Source: Protopterus annectens (taxonomy: Eukaryota > Chordata > Ceratodontiformes > Protopteridae). Taken from it: a stretch of DNA of 64,000 nucleotides. The notes below the pieces were generated by a model. That model was given only the letters and a program-made list of their open reading frames with translations, ran no database searches and had not been told where the DNA came from. The stretch is taken from contig NC_056739.1 of the NCBI RefSeq assembly GCF_019279795.1, positions 11,429,968-11,493,967 on the forward strand, read 5' to 3'. Positions 1-11,048 of the stretch are shown here, piece by piece. Both the position numbers and the translations under genes were made by a program. Within the stretch, counting starts at the first letter, position 1. Every line of letters begins with the position of its first letter.

Positions 1-32
1 GCAAAGTACTATATGAGCATTTATATAGCTGC

Positions 33-543
33 ATGGAATCAGGAATACCAAACAGGATGAAATCATCCTCCTCAAGGAAGAGTAAGCCTGTCTGGTGGAC
101 ATCTGCAATAAATAAACTCTATAATAAAAGTAAAAAAAAACTGCTGTCCAGAACCAAGAAGGAGCAGGTCACTAATTGGAAGCAATCTCTCCTTACCCTG
201 AACAAGCAAATAAGAGCACTAGTGAAATCCTCCAAATCAAACTAAGTTCAAACTGGCCACATCTACTAAAGACAATCATAAGGCTTTCTTCACATATGTC
301 TGCAATCTCAAGAGAAGCACCCAAATCTGCTCAGAACTGTTGGTCAAGGACACCACATACACAAACACTGTAGATGTAGCCAACCTGCTGGCAGACAGGT
401 TCAGTGAAAACTTCACCCCTCTGCTCTCATCATCAATAAAACAGGACATTCCCAGTACCTGCCTCCCTCCTCTTATCTCTAGGGAGCAAGTCATCATTGC
501 CCTCTCAAAGGCAAAAAAATACAGCCTCCATAGGACCCGATAA
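33..543 (+). pseudogene. LINE ORF2, endonuclease-RT linker and start of RT
   Basis: Two frames hold the linker between endonuclease and reverse transcriptase. The first (33-245) has a KPVWWTSAINKLYNKSKK stretch of the kind seen after the endonuclease of CR1-group LINEs. The second (from about 280 to 543) has the AFFTYVCNLK stretch followed by a NLLADRFSENFTP motif, typical of the region before RT. A break near 243 and a homopolymer indel near 516-522 (run of A) separate these from the downstream RT frame. The Met at 33 is not a real start: the ORF is open from the left. Confidence 0.7.
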
Positions 544-1168
544 CATCCCAGGCTGCATCCTACATGAGCTCAGGCAGGACCTTGCTGCACCATTAGGCAC
601 CCTATTCAACCAAAGACTGAGTACCAGCTTCATCCAAGCCAAGTGGAGGACAGCCACTGTCATCCCTTTGCAAAAAGGTAGAGCATCCACCAATCCAGGA
701 AATTATAGACCCATCAGCCTAACTAGCCTGATTTGTAAGCCCATGGAGCAGATTATCATGGACCTCATTAACAAGGACAGTGGCAACTGCCAGGCACTTG
801 ATCCCACACAGTTTGGTTTCATCAGTGGTAGGTCATGCCTGCTAAATTTGGTCAACTTCTTTGAGACGGTCACCAAGGCCATAGACGAGGGGAAGATGGT
901 GCACACCACCTACCTTGACCTGGCCAAAGCCTTTGATACTATTCCCCACTCAAGTATAATAGATAAACTCTCTCAACTAGGTATCAATCTATATGTTACC
1001 AGATGGGTAGCAAACTGGCTCACTGATAGAACCCACCTAGTCAAAATAGGGGAAGCCACCTCAAGCAGTAGACCCATAATGAGCAGTGTATCACAGGGAT
1101 CAGTCTTGGTGCCTCTGCTGTTTGGAATATACTTTTCTGAGATGCAGGCCAAAACCAGTGGGCTATGA
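497..1168 (+). pseudogene. LINE reverse transcriptase, N-terminal and palm part
   Basis: 223 codons of RT with recognisable blocks: GPDNIPGCIL, NYRPISLTSL, DPTQFGFISGRSCLLNLVNF, TYLDLAKAFDTIPH (first catalytic Asp), and GSVLVPLLFGIYF (normally QGSVLGPLLF). The frame stops at TGA 1166-1168, three residues before the YADD catalytic box, which follows in the same frame at 1178-1189. In life this polymerase copies the LINE RNA at a nicked chromosomal site. It cannot be functional here because the stop and the 67-bp duplication that follows both hit the active-site region. Confidence 0.85.
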
Positions 1169-1172
1169 CTGA

Positions 1173-1306
1173 TCAGGTATGCAGATGACTGCAAGCTGGG
1201 TGTTGTCATCAATTCTCCTAGTGATGTAGCAGCCCCCAATCAGGTATGCAGATGACTGCAAGCTGGGTGCTGTCATCAATTCTCCTAGTGATGTGGACAG
1301 CCTCCT
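1173..1306 (+). repeat. 67-bp tandem duplication over the RT active site (YADD)
   Basis: Two head-to-tail copies, 1173-1239 and 1240-1306. The first ~55 bases are nearly identical, differing at gggtgT/Ctgtc; the ends are more diverged. Each copy contains the codons for RYADD (YADD at 1178-1189 and 1245-1256). Because 67 is not a multiple of three, the second copy shifts the frame by one, and that frame continues to 2096. Confidence 0.9.
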
Positions 1307-2096
1307 AGAGGGTCTCACCCAAATAAATGACTGGTACCAGAAACATGACCTCAAACTGAATGCCAAAAAATACATCATCATCCCCTTTGGGTAGTGTGAC
1401 ATTCCCACAAATTACAACATTGATAATAATGTCCTAAGCATGCAATCAGTCATGAGGGACTTGGGCACCCAGGTTGAAAGCAAACTGACTTTTGACCACC
1501 ATATCGCCTCCTCTGTACAGAAAGATTTCTACATAGCCCACCTCATTAGTAAGGGTATCTCATCCAGGGGCATGGTGGTCATAACAATTCTGTATTCTTC
1601 CCTTATAAGACCCATTATTGAGTACAATGCCCCTTTCGGCATGTACCTCACAAAGCACATGCAGCAGCCAGAGAGACCACAGAGGTTCCACAACAGGAGA
1701 ATCCAGGACCTCAAACATCTACCCTACACAGATAGGCTAAAGACCCTGTCCCTCTACTCAGTCTTCTACAGACTCCTCAGATGTGACTTCTGTATGGCAT
1801 ACAAAGCAATCTCAGACCTTGCCTTGATGGGACTGCTGCATGCCCACAAGTCAAGCTCCACTCAAGTAACCTGCACGTGTGACCTCAACCTGGTCTTTGA
1901 CATCAATAGGACTTATTGGTGGGACAGATTTGTGTCCCAGAGACTCCTCCTTTTGTGGAATAGACTCCCTCTCCATGTCAGACAGAGTACCTCATTAACC
2001 CTTTTTAAGAGCAACCTGCATAACTGGATGGGGAACAGAAAATGCACCCCTGAGATTCTACCTGTGTCCCTGCTGGATGTTAACATAGGGTGCTGA
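1240..2096 (+). pseudogene. LINE ORF2 C-terminal part, from the second YADD copy to the end
   Basis: From the second YADD copy (1245-1256) one frame runs to TGA at about 2094-2096 with a single in-frame stop, TAG at 1392-1394. It encodes the post-catalytic RT region (SLLEGLTQINDWYQKHDLKL), then LGTQVESKLTFDHHI and the CR1-type C-terminus with PYTDRLKTLSLYSVFYRL and a final WDRFVSQRLLLLWNRLP motif, which is widely shared by CR1/Jockey LINEs. The protein would have ended here; the 3' tail follows. Confidence 0.85.
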
Positions 2097-2144
2097 CTTG
2101 TTGGAACATGGGCTAAATTCTTGGCTAGGCTTGTAAGGGCCTCA

Positions 2145-3430
2145 GGGACAATAGCCTAGTAACTTCCTATGATCCTATGGTAAACCACATCTGAAGCTGA
2201 AAGTGGCAAACGAGACCTGAGGTTTTCAAACAAGTGCATTGTGGGTAAGGGGAAACTCAAGAGCTTTTGGTGCCCATGACCTTTAACAAGCGGCTAAATA
2301 ATTTCTGAGGGATTGGAACCAAACCCATCCATTGAGGATAACATGAAAATTGACAACTTCAGATTGTATGTTTAGACAGATTATGTCCCTTTTTTGGCCC
2401 TTGAGAAGAACTAAAGAACAGTTGTGTAAGTCATAATTAGCATTTAACAGTAAATGATCACATTTCTCACTGCCTCGGGTGTATTTTGGGTTATCTGCCA
2501 AGGTAACCCACTACTGGCTAGCTTTCAAAAGCTCAGATTCCCCTCTCTCCCTCTTCCTGTGACAGCTGATTGGCTGAGTATATTCTGAGAGTGAAGCATT
2601 CAGCTGTCACAGAAAATGAGTGTTCAGTCTTTTTCTTTCATCCAAAGAAAGTCCTTTTATTCTGCACAGGATTCTCTGCTAATTATTCCAGCTTACTGTT
2701 CAGATATGCCTCATTGGGGGACCCCTTTCTCATTTAATTATTAGATTTCTATTTTTATGTTTATTTAAAAATATATATTATTATATACTAGGGACAATAG
2801 CCTAGTAACTTCCTATGATCCTATGGTAAACCACGTCTGAAGCTGAAATTGGAAAACGAGACCTGAGGTTTTCAACCAAGTGCATTGTGAGTAAGTGGAA
2901 ACTCAAGAGCTTTTGGTGCCCATGACCTTTAACAAGCGGCTAAATCATTTCTGTGGGATTGGAACCAAACCCATCCATTGAGTATAACATGAAAATTGAC
3001 AACTTCAGATTGTATGTTTAGACAGATTATGTCCCTTTTTTGGCCCTTGAGAAGAACTAAAGAACAGTTGTGTAAGTCATAATTAGCATTTAACAGTAAA
3101 TGATCACATTTCTCACTGCCTCGGGTGTATTTTGGGTTATCTGCCAAGGTAACCCACTACTGGCTAGCTTTCAAAAGCTCAGATTCCCCTCTCTCCCTCT
3201 TCCTGTGACAGCTGATTGGCTGAGTATATTCTCAGAGTGAAGCATTCAGCTGTCACAGAAAGTGAGTGTTCAGTCTTTTTCTTTCATCCAAAGAAAGTCC
3301 TTTTATTCTGCACAGGATTCTCTGCTAATTATTCCAGCTTACTGTTCAGATATGCCTCATTGGGGGACCCTTTTCTCATTTAATTATTAGATTTCTATTT
3401 TTATGTTTATTTAAAAATATATAATTATTG
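2145..3430. repeat. 646-bp tandem duplication containing LINE tail, DIRS terminus and flank
   Basis: Copy 1 is 2145-2790 and copy 2 is 2791 to about 3430. They start at the same word (gggacaatagcctag) and differ only by scattered substitutions. Each holds the LINE 3' tail, a DIRS gag-side terminus (about 2181-2366 and 2827-3012) and about 420 bp of flank with a 13-bp inverted repeat, ctgtgacagctga / tcagctgtcacag (2557-2569 and 2600-2612). The 72-codon minus-strand ORFs in both copies are by-products of the duplication and match no gene I know. Confidence 0.92.
2181..2366 (-). repeat. DIRS gag-side terminal repeat fragment (duplicated at 2827-3012)
   Basis: The order of words (caaacgagacctgaggt, gtgggtaagg, caagcggcta, aacccatccattgagga, atgaaaattgacaac, ttcagat) follows the gag-side termini of DIRS copies A (15890-16043) and G (57780-57945). 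Nothing of the DIRS coding region is left; the LINE tail sits directly upstream. Confidence 0.7.
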
Positions 3431-4106
3431 TAATATTTTATTTCTGTCAGTATTTACAGTAATTCCTGTGAGCATTTCTGCTTGTAGCAGTGTTTATTTG
3501 GCTTCTTTCTTGGACAAATGATTATTTATACTGTTTCTGAGGAAACTTTCAGTATTTCTCTCAGAAGTACAGATTGCATGTGTGCTACTAAACACTAGAG
3601 CCCTGTCTTTACTGCTGTTACTCTCCTGTTATTAGCTAATCTCCAGGAGGGAAATCAACAGTCAGAGTCAAAGCTTTCTTCAGGGCTTTCTTGTCCATAC
3701 AATGATAGAAAAGCCCAGCAATCCTGAAACAGCTAACCAACAGTAACAATAAAATATATAAAGCAGAAACAACTACAACTCTACTTTGTATCCCAACTAC
3801 AGTTATGTATAAGAGTAGGCAGATGAGGGTGGGTGTGGCTATTGCAACAGTGAGAATTCAAACAACAGTGATTTTTTCCAACATAAAAATTAAGATCCCA
3901 AAGAGCAGCCACCTATTTTTCTAGGAAGTTTGGTGTGCAACACCCTTTTCAAAAACATTTTCATATGAGATTGCAATGAAAGAGGGGTAGACATGCTAAC
4001 TAGACTGATTAATGTACCTTGATGGAGGAATAAGACAGGCCAGAGGACAGTAATTTGAACAAATAATGTAGAAAGTACAGTTCTGTAAGTTGCACCTATC
4101 CATAAA
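3431..4106. other. No gene seen; AT-rich unassigned DNA
   Basis: About 680 bp with no ORF of note and no recognisable element terminus. It ends where the outer terminus of DIRS copy B begins. Confidence 0.5.
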
Positions 4107-4320
4107 TAAAAGTTATGTACTCACAATAACTATGTATCTGTGTTGTTCATTTTCATTCTTCCTCAAGGAATGGGTTTGGATCCGACCCTCAGATTTGCCT
4201 CGGCCACTTTTCACTAGATTCTAGGATTTGACTCTCAAACTCTTCCCATTACCCATAATGCTCCTGACCAATGGACCACCTCAGATCAATGGCTACTACA
4301 TATCTTTGCAAATATAGAGC

Positions 4321-4372
<52 letters not shown>

Positions 4373-4430
4373 TACAGAGAAGTAGTATAGTAACAGAACA
4401 GGGGCTCATACAGGAACTGTGGTCCCTAAA
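4107..4430 (-). repeat. DIRS B outer terminal arm, first part
   Basis: It begins taaaagttatgtactcac and carries the arm matched in inverse at about 16100-16165. The (ATA)n at 4321-4369 lies in the loop between the arms. The loop is cut at about 4430, where copy A starts. Confidence 0.65.
4321..4369. repeat. (ATA)n microsatellite
   Basis: About 16 trinucleotide units without interruption, inside the terminal loop of DIRS copy B. Confidence 0.95.
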
Positions 4431-4870
4431 AAGACGTTATGAACTCACCATAATATTCCATCTGTGTTGTCCATTTTCAGTCTTCCACAGCTGATGGACT
4501 CGGATCTGACTCGGCCATTACTAAAACATGTAAATAAAAAGCTCTTGAGCTTCTCCCTTACCCATAATGCACCAGCCCTAAGCTACATCAGATCTTGTTT
4601 GCTGATTTTACCAGAAAATTATTTTTTAACATGCATAAATCTAGGAGATGTAAAATTGCATGCGGTCCATAAAGGAAAAAAGCTATATCTGGAGCTCAAT
4701 ATAAAGGACAAGGATGACTGCCTAACAGCTCATTTGTTCCAAAGTTTATGAAAAGAAGGGATGGGGGCTGGTAGTTGGGAAGTTGAGGAAGAATGAAAAT
4801 GGACAACACAGATGGAACATTATGGTGCATATATAACTTCTGTATCTGATGTTGACAATTTTCATTCTAT
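4431..4870 (-). repeat. DIRS A recombinase-side terminal arms and internal complementary region
   Basis: Outer arm gaactcaccataatattcc with ctgtgttgtccattttca (4441-4480) is matched in inverse at about 4790-4835 (tgaaaatggacaacacag, attatggtg). The stretch just inside (about 4836-4865) reads as the reverse complement of the outer ends joined together, the arrangement that defines DIRS elements. Confidence 0.75.
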
Positions 4871-4924
4871 CCACAACTGATGGGATAGAGTCCCCAGTTA
4901 CCTACAATCCTGGGTGGACTCTAA

Positions 4925-6090
4925 GGAAAGATATTCCTGAGCACAGTTGAACCAAATCATGCTCTACCCCTGGAGACCAAACAAATTTGTAATGAGTAAT
5001 AAAGGTATGGAGAAGCCCAAGTTGCTGCTGCACATATGTCATCCATGGAAGTTCTGGACAGAAAGACTGACAAAGTTGCCATGGGCCTAGTTGAATGAGC
5101 TTGTACCAGTTTTGGTAAGATAATACCCACTTTGTTATAGATAAATGAGATACAATCAGTGAGCCATCTGGCTAAAGTTACTTTCACAACTGGTTTACCC
5201 AATTTCAATTCTGCAAAGGAAACAAACAATTGGTCTGTTTTTCTGATTTCTTTTGTTCTATGTAGGTAAAAACATAGTTATCTGTGAACATCCATTAAAT
5301 GTAACATGTATTCCCCCTTGTTTGCACAATTAGAAAAGAATACTGGCAAATTAATGGATTGATTGATATTAGATTCTGACACCACCTTCGGAAGGAAGGA
5401 GGCATTTGTTTGTAGCGTCACTCTATACTTGTGTAAGCTCAAGTATGGAGGTTTTAAAGACAAGGCTTGCATCTCTGAAATCCATCTAGAAGAGGTAATA
5501 GCTAAGATGTTTAAGCTCACATTTAGCTGCTGGGTTAAAGGGGGAATGTATTAGCACCTGCAGTACAAAATTCAGATCCCATGGGGGAGTAGGATTTTTA
5601 AACAGAGGTATCAAAAGAAGAGTGCCTCGCAAGAAAACTCTGCACAGTTTATAAGAGGCTACTGAAAAACCTTCAAATCCAATGTGAAAATTTGATATTG
5701 CTGCTAAATAAACCTTAATTGTTGAGGAACTAGCCCATTTCTTTAAAAAGTAAAGCTAAAAAGTCAAGTATGTTATGTACTGGAGCTGAAAGGGAATCAA
5801 TATGATTTTGTTGTGCTGAAAAATGAATATTTTCTATTTACTTAAATAAATTTTCCTTGCTTAAGGTTTATGGGAAGATAAAATGATATGCTTGACAGAG
5901 GAAGAGAGCACTGGTTGTCTGTCTTTTAATGAAATTGGAGAAGCCAGGCTGTCAGCCTGAAGTTTGAGATGTCTGGAAGGATCATGCCCATTGGGTGAGA
6001 CAGGAGGTCTGGAATCAGATCCAGAATCCAAGGTTGGTGAAGCAAGTGAGGCTAAAGGAAGGGATACCAAACCTGTTCAGGCCAGTAAAG
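4925..6090 (-). pseudogene. Tyrosine recombinase of DIRS copy A
   Basis: A broken recombinase: the C-terminal part (4957-5229) with the HxxR box (AHSTRPMA) and the ICAAATWASP segment, the core with SLKPPYLSLHKYRVTLQTN (5278-5520), and the N-terminal part near 5861-6070. The catalytic-tyrosine segment, HTFISHYKLD in intact copies, is read out of frame here (PYLYYSLQIC), and a TGA replaces the Ser of RGRASFGS just upstream of 4957. This enzyme family cuts and rejoins DNA and is thought to insert the circular DIRS intermediate into the chromosome. This copy is inactive. Confidence 0.8.
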
Positions 6091-6740
6091 TGCAATGAGG
6101 ATGACTTTGCTCTTCAACCTGGCAGCTTTCTGCAGAAATTTTGGAATTAATGGGATTGGTGGTTAGGCATGCTTCCCCTTAGGGCAAATTAGTTACTGCA
6201 TTTGTTGTTCAGGGGAGATGCAAAAAGGTCGCAACAAGGCTGGCCCTACTGATGAAAAATCATTTCCCTCACTTTCTTGTTGAAAGACCCAGTGTGAGGT
6301 AGCAGAATGTACCTGCTCAGTTTCTCTGCTATCACACTGGACTTCCACGGAATATGCATTGCTATAAGAAAGCGGTTGGATGAGATGGCCCATTGTCACA
6401 CTCGAGTGCTTCTCGACATAAGGGGTATAATTTGGACCCTCCTTGTTTGTTGATGTACCAAACTACTGACATATTGCCTGTTTGAATAGCAGTTGTTTCT
6501 GAAGGTAAAGTATTTTGGAATGCCTGCAATGCTATGAGCACTGCTCTCATCTCCAGGGCATTTATATGCAAATTGGTCTCTTCAGGGGGACCAAGTGCCT
6601 TGGACCATTTGCCCCCCACCACAACTGGAAAGCATTTGTGGTCACTATGGCCTTGGGCTGAGAAGAATGAACAGACAGCCTTTAGAACCTGATCTGATTG
6701 AATCCACCACCTGAGATCTCTTTTGCATGTCTGAGTGATT
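6090..6740 (-). pseudogene. RNase H and methyltransferase-like region of DIRS copy A
   Basis: Frame 6362-6622 carries the DIRS RNase H blocks INALEMRAVLIALQAF (catalytic Glu) and TGNMSVVWYINKQGGSKLYPLC; intact copies read (T/S)DNMSVVWY, so the catalytic Asp is Gly here. The downstream frames to about 6090 are shifted relics of the DLFA...AFPP region. RNase H would remove RNA from the RNA-DNA hybrid. Its partners are the RT upstream and the recombinase downstream. Confidence 0.75.
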
Positions 6741-7520
6741 CATCTCTGAGTTGGCATGGGTTGGTAAAGTATCAAACATTGTGTTGCTACCATCCATTGG
6801 AGAATTCTCTTATAAAATCTGCCTAAAAATACAAAGGCTATTGCCTCTGACATTGATCCTAGAGCTTGAAGGATCAAATGAGCTGAAATCTTGGTGCTGC
6901 AGATTATTTTTCTGACCCATGATCTGATAGTTTGTGCTCTTGAGGGAGGTAGTGAAGCAACCACTGACTTTGTGTTGAAAACTGCTCCTATGAATTCCAA
7001 ATTTTTGAGATGGTTGTAGTTGAGACTTGCCATAGTTTATGGTTATTCGCAGATGACAAGAAGTCTGGACAACATGATTTCTTGTCCTTATCAATACATG
7101 TCTGGTCAGGGTCATAATGAACCAGTCATTTAAATATGGAAACATTCGGAATCCCTGCAGTCTCAAGTGAGCTGCTACTACTGTCATGCATTTGGTGAAC
7201 ATCCTGGGGGTCGCAGTGAGACCAAAGGCCAGAGTTCTGAACTGGTAGTGACTGGCTCCCAGCCAGAAGCATAAATACCTTCTGTATTGTCTGTTCATCT
7301 TTATGTGATGCTGCACATCCTGAAGGTCTGTCAAGCACATCCAGTTGTCCTTGCCCAGAAAAGGAAGAATGTGCTGAACCATGATCATCTGAAACTTGGT
7401 ATGTTGAAGTGAATTGTTCAAGTTGCTGAGATCCAAAATTGGTCTCCAGTCACCTAGCACTAAAAAGAACCATGAGAAAGTTCCAGATTATATCTGGTCT
7501 GATGGAACCTCTTGGATGAC
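6740..7520 (-). pseudogene. Reverse transcriptase of DIRS copy A
   Basis: 216 codons (6810-7460) with the RT blocks GDWRPILDLSNLNNSLQHTK, MCLTDLQDVQHHIKM (first catalytic Asp region), FRTLAFGLTATPRMFTKCM and the active-site box. The box reads YLND at 7125-7136 where the family has YLDD, so a catalytic aspartate is lost. The start of RT (to about 7520) is broken by frameshift, and the end carries on in another frame at 6740-7033 (GSMSEAIAFV). Confidence 0.85.
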
Positions 7521-7529
7521 TATTTTTTA

Positions 7530-9701
7530 GTAGCTTTTGTATTTAAATTGCTGCTTCTTCCCTCTGACTGGGTGGAACATTAGGGATTTTTCTTGATATT
7601 GGAGGTGGGAGGGAAAAGGATATTGTATGGCTTTTCCCAAATATCTTTTGTTATGACTAGCCAGGCTCTCTGGTGCAGGGATAATTGGCCTCCTTTCAGG
7701 AGCACTGGTAGAATCTGTCAGAGAAAGAGCAGCACTGACTATTAGAGTCCCCCCCTCTGCCCCTGGGGGAACTTCCTCCACATGTATCCTGGAAAGGAGC
7801 CTGGGATTTTCTGAGCCACATCTTTCGACCACCTCACTGACTTCTTGAAAATTATCTTTGAGGGGTCAAAAAGTGTGTGCCCACTGCAGAGAGGCTCCTT
7901 CCATCCTTCTCACATCTGGATAAAGTTTCTTTCAATGTGAGGCCAAACAAAGAAGTGCCATCAAAGAAAGCATTGATGAACGAAGACTTGAAGGGTTCCA
8001 CAAAATCACTAAGTTCATACAGGTGTGTCTCCTGATTGAAATGCCTGAACCCACTGCCCTTGAGGTGCCTTCGACTGCATGAAAAATAAGCCTAGTGGAT
8101 GAATTCAAAATAGATTGTAGGGTAGCCAACTGAGAAGTCACAGATGACTGGACCTCAGCAGAAATGGATCTTGAGAGGGAATTTGAAAGTTCCTTGATCA
8201 AATCCCTTTGCAACCCTAGTAAAATGTGCTAAGTAATTCAGCGACCTTAGGGTGAAGGTCACTGAAGCATAGATACACTTCCTAAACCTGTCCATCACCC
8301 TAGACTCCCTGTTAGGGGGATGAACAATGGAACTCTCTTTGGCAAGTTCCTTTTTGGTGGCCAATGCCATGACCATGACATCAACAGGCATCCCTTTAGC
8401 CCAAAATTCCTTGCATGAAGGTGATGCCAGAATCTTGTCCTGTCTTCTGGGTACGGGATCAACTGTGTCAGGTTCCTTCCAGGCCCACCAAGAGACCAAA
8501 TCAATGAGCTCATCAATGGACAGAGTAACCCAAGTGGTAGATGGGCCAGTACCAAAAGCCTCCAGGAATAATGACTCCTCAGATGAAGGGTTGCAGGGGG
8601 TCCAACCACCTCTCTTTACAATGTCAAGGATGTCACCAAATGAGATGTCTCCTGGAGGTGATTGTGTGGACCCTTCACCTTCATCAAAGTCCATATCCTC
8701 CGTGACTGACTTTTGTAGAAGGTCCAAGTGCTTCCTCTTGCATGTCTTCTTCCTAGGAACCTCCTCAGTGTGGTGTTCCAGGGAGGTATCGAAAGAAACT
8801 GTGATACCCTACTGGGAAGCCTGGAAATCTCAGACTGGCTGCCCCGTGGTATAGAATGATGAGGCTCTAAGCACAGAGACATTGGGGTAGAAGGTTGTGG
8901 ATCCAAGGGGGGTTAGATCCATCCATCCTGTTGGAGCAGAGAACACCCTCTTCACAACCTGAAAGGCCGATCATTCCAGAGAGAGAAAGAAGACCCCAGC
9001 ACTGAGAAAGCAAGCTTCTGGACTGCTGTCCTCCCCCACTGTGAAAGCAATCCCCTGAGAAGAATGTCAGAACTGAGCTATCCAGTGCCGAAGCTCAGGG
9101 GGCAGAGACAGCTCCAACAACCTGGGAGTCAACTCCAACACCTCGGACCCAACAGGGAAGCTTTGGCTCCAAGAGTCATCAGGATCCGAAGAAATCTGAA
9201 CAGCAACATTCAGACTAAGCTTTGGATCCAAAGATAATGTTATCTTCCGATCTGAGCCAGATGGCCTTGGATGGCTTGGATCCAGGGACTCTGAAGCAAC
9301 CAAAGGGATTAGAGGAGAAGCTTGAAGTGCAGGGGTGTGGGTGATGGATAGGCCTCTTGACCCAAGGGGGTAGGAGCTATCAAGACATCTATCTGAATCT
9401 GTGACGAGAGACATCATTCTTTCCACATCTTCCTCCGTCAGACTTCTGGATGAATGACTCGAGGCTAGAGAGGGGGACTTGGACCAGTGTTGTTCCAAAA
9501 AGGGTGAGGGCACCCTAGAAGGCACAGGATCAATAGGCAGTGAATATCTGGTCCTGAGGAGAACTATAGGACTTGAGGCAGCTGGATCCATTGGCTTTTT
9601 TGTTGAATCCAAGATAGTCGGATTTGTTGATTTTTTTCTTCCTTGGATCTGATGGCAAAGAACTTAGGGATCCTTTCAGATCCAACTTAGGTATTGTCAC
9701 T
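7530..9701 (-). pseudogene. gag-like ORF of DIRS copy A, C-terminal and middle parts
   Basis: Fragments in several frames. At 8155-8727 are the acidic stretch, ISFGDILDIVKRGGW and the IHPPNRES-type segment ending RSLNYLAHFTR. At 7932-8213 is the SSTRLIFHAVEGTSRAVGSGISIRR helix-rich segment. At 9067-9612 is the Ser/Pro-rich body with an EEDVERMM motif. All have clear counterparts in the long ORF of copy F (49269-51596). The frame runs up to 9701, where the gypsy LTR begins, and resumes at 15106. The role by analogy is packaging the element RNA; this is family-level inference. Confidence 0.75.
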
Positions 9702-9959
9702 TGTCCCTCTCTAACACAGATGACAAATAGGTGGGGTACTTTGTTTAGATGCTTTAATACATAGAAACACATCAGGATGGATAGCAACATTATAAAACAT
9801 AAATAAACTGGTTAACAAACAGACCTTACATATATACATGCATACATCTCAACACCTTACTACAAAATGGCAGTCAGACTCACATGTGCCCAGTATTTAT
9901 ACACTTGTGCAAACCCTTAGATAGCGTCTTAAAGATACATACACACATATTGATCTACA
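9702..9959 (-). repeat. 3' LTR of the gypsy element
   Basis: 258 bp, starting tgtccctctctaaca and ending tgatctaca, highly similar to the 267-bp repeat at 14839-15105. The length difference lies mainly in the acata/cttaca microrepeat. Confidence 0.93.
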
Positions 9960-9971
9960 TCCTCCTTCTTA
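9960..9971 (-). other. Polypurine tract of the gypsy element
   Basis: On the minus strand it reads taagaaggagga directly before the 3' LTR start TGTAGATC. This is the usual plus-strand primer position. Confidence 0.75.
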
Positions 9972-10047
9972 AAAAGATTGCCCTTGGTAAAAACAATATT
10001 AGAATTAGACATGCATTACTATAGACATTAGAAACAAAACGCAATGT

Positions 10048-11048
10048 TCATGTCCAAGTTGCCATGTATCTGTTACATGGTCTGGAGATACGACCGGATC
10101 TTGTAATGTAATAATCTGGACTGAATTTAGCAACCCGGACAGTTTTCAGTGAACAATTCTTATCAGGAACTTCTGGATTCATCACAGGAATGAGAATACT
10201 CTCTGGAACTTCTTCTAGAATTGGAACACCAGACAACTTACTCTGAGATAAAGAGTCTTTCTCACAGGCTATGTGCTGCGGTATAGGCTCGGACAATGGT
10301 CTCAAATGTTTCCAATTCCACCTAAACTCTGCTTCTTGTGATTCTACAATGTATGATCTCGGCTCTGGGCAATACTCTTCACGACTCCAATCTGATCATA
10401 ACCTTTGGACATTTGCATCCTTATCACTGCTCCTTCTCATAATGGATTGAAAGGTTTGTTGGTCTTACCATAGTAGGACTTCTGGGTTAAATGCTTCTTC
10501 AACAGATTGGTTTTCACTGACCTGTTGTTCTTGACACATGGAACCAACAGTTGACTACTGATTGGTAATGTGGTTAGGTTTGTCTTCACAAAAGTCTCTG
10601 GGCAGCTGAACTAAGATGTTTATCACAAGGATCATTTCTGAGATTCAGGAAAACATCATCATTGTCTCATTTAGACTTCTCTAGTAACTGTTTTGCATTT
10701 TGAACTGCATGTTCTGTCAAATCATTTGACTGTAGATACTCAGGGCTACTCGTGTCATGAGTAAAGTCCCATTCTTCATCAAATCTTTTGAACTGCTGTC
10801 TTGTAAACTGTGTGCCATTGTGAGAAATAACTTTGTGTGGACTAACATGGACTGCAAAATAGTAATGACAGTACTGGATGCTAGATTTGGAAGTAGGGCA
10901 ATCTCGAACCAATTTCGACTAAGAGTCTATTAATACCAAATAATGTTGACCATTTCATTCAAAGATGTCGGTGGCTACTATTGACCAAGGTAGTTTAGGA
11001 ATCTGGTTTAGCTGAAGTGACTCCTTCTGCTGATGTGGCTTTGTACTA
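10048..11048 (-). pseudogene. gypsy integrase core and pol C-terminus
   Basis: The core segment (10667-10912) holds VISHNGTQF, where integrases have (S)DNGTQF: the second catalytic Asp is His. The third block, LTEHAVQNAKQLLEKS, keeps its Glu. The first block reads VATDIFEW near 10970, with Asp kept. A stop interrupts the segment between blocks one and two. The C-terminal tail (10048-10305) has YYITRSGRISRPCNRY, common at the end of vertebrate gypsy pol. The enzyme would insert the cDNA; this copy cannot. Confidence 0.85.

Larger units (their letters stand above)
1..2180 (+). mobile_element. CR1/Jockey-group non-LTR retrotransposon (LINE), 5' end outside the window
   Basis: A LINE ORF2 remnant in + orientation: endonuclease-RT linker, reverse transcriptase with NYRPISLTSL, DLAKAFD and YADD blocks, then the C-terminal region typical of the CR1/L2/Rex group. 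It ends in a short tail with repeated cctatg-like words (about 2160-2180) rather than a long poly-A, as CR1-type LINEs do. The endonuclease lies left of the window. At least one frameshift, two stops and an internal duplication make it inactive. The CR1/Jockey group call is firm; the exact clade is not. It seems to have inserted beside a DIRS terminus that starts near 2181. Confidence 0.85.

Noticed and set aside
2283..3147. Two nearly identical 72-codon ORFs on the minus strand as a conserved small gene
   Set aside because: They are identical because the whole 646-bp unit is duplicated, and each lies over a DIRS terminus and flank.
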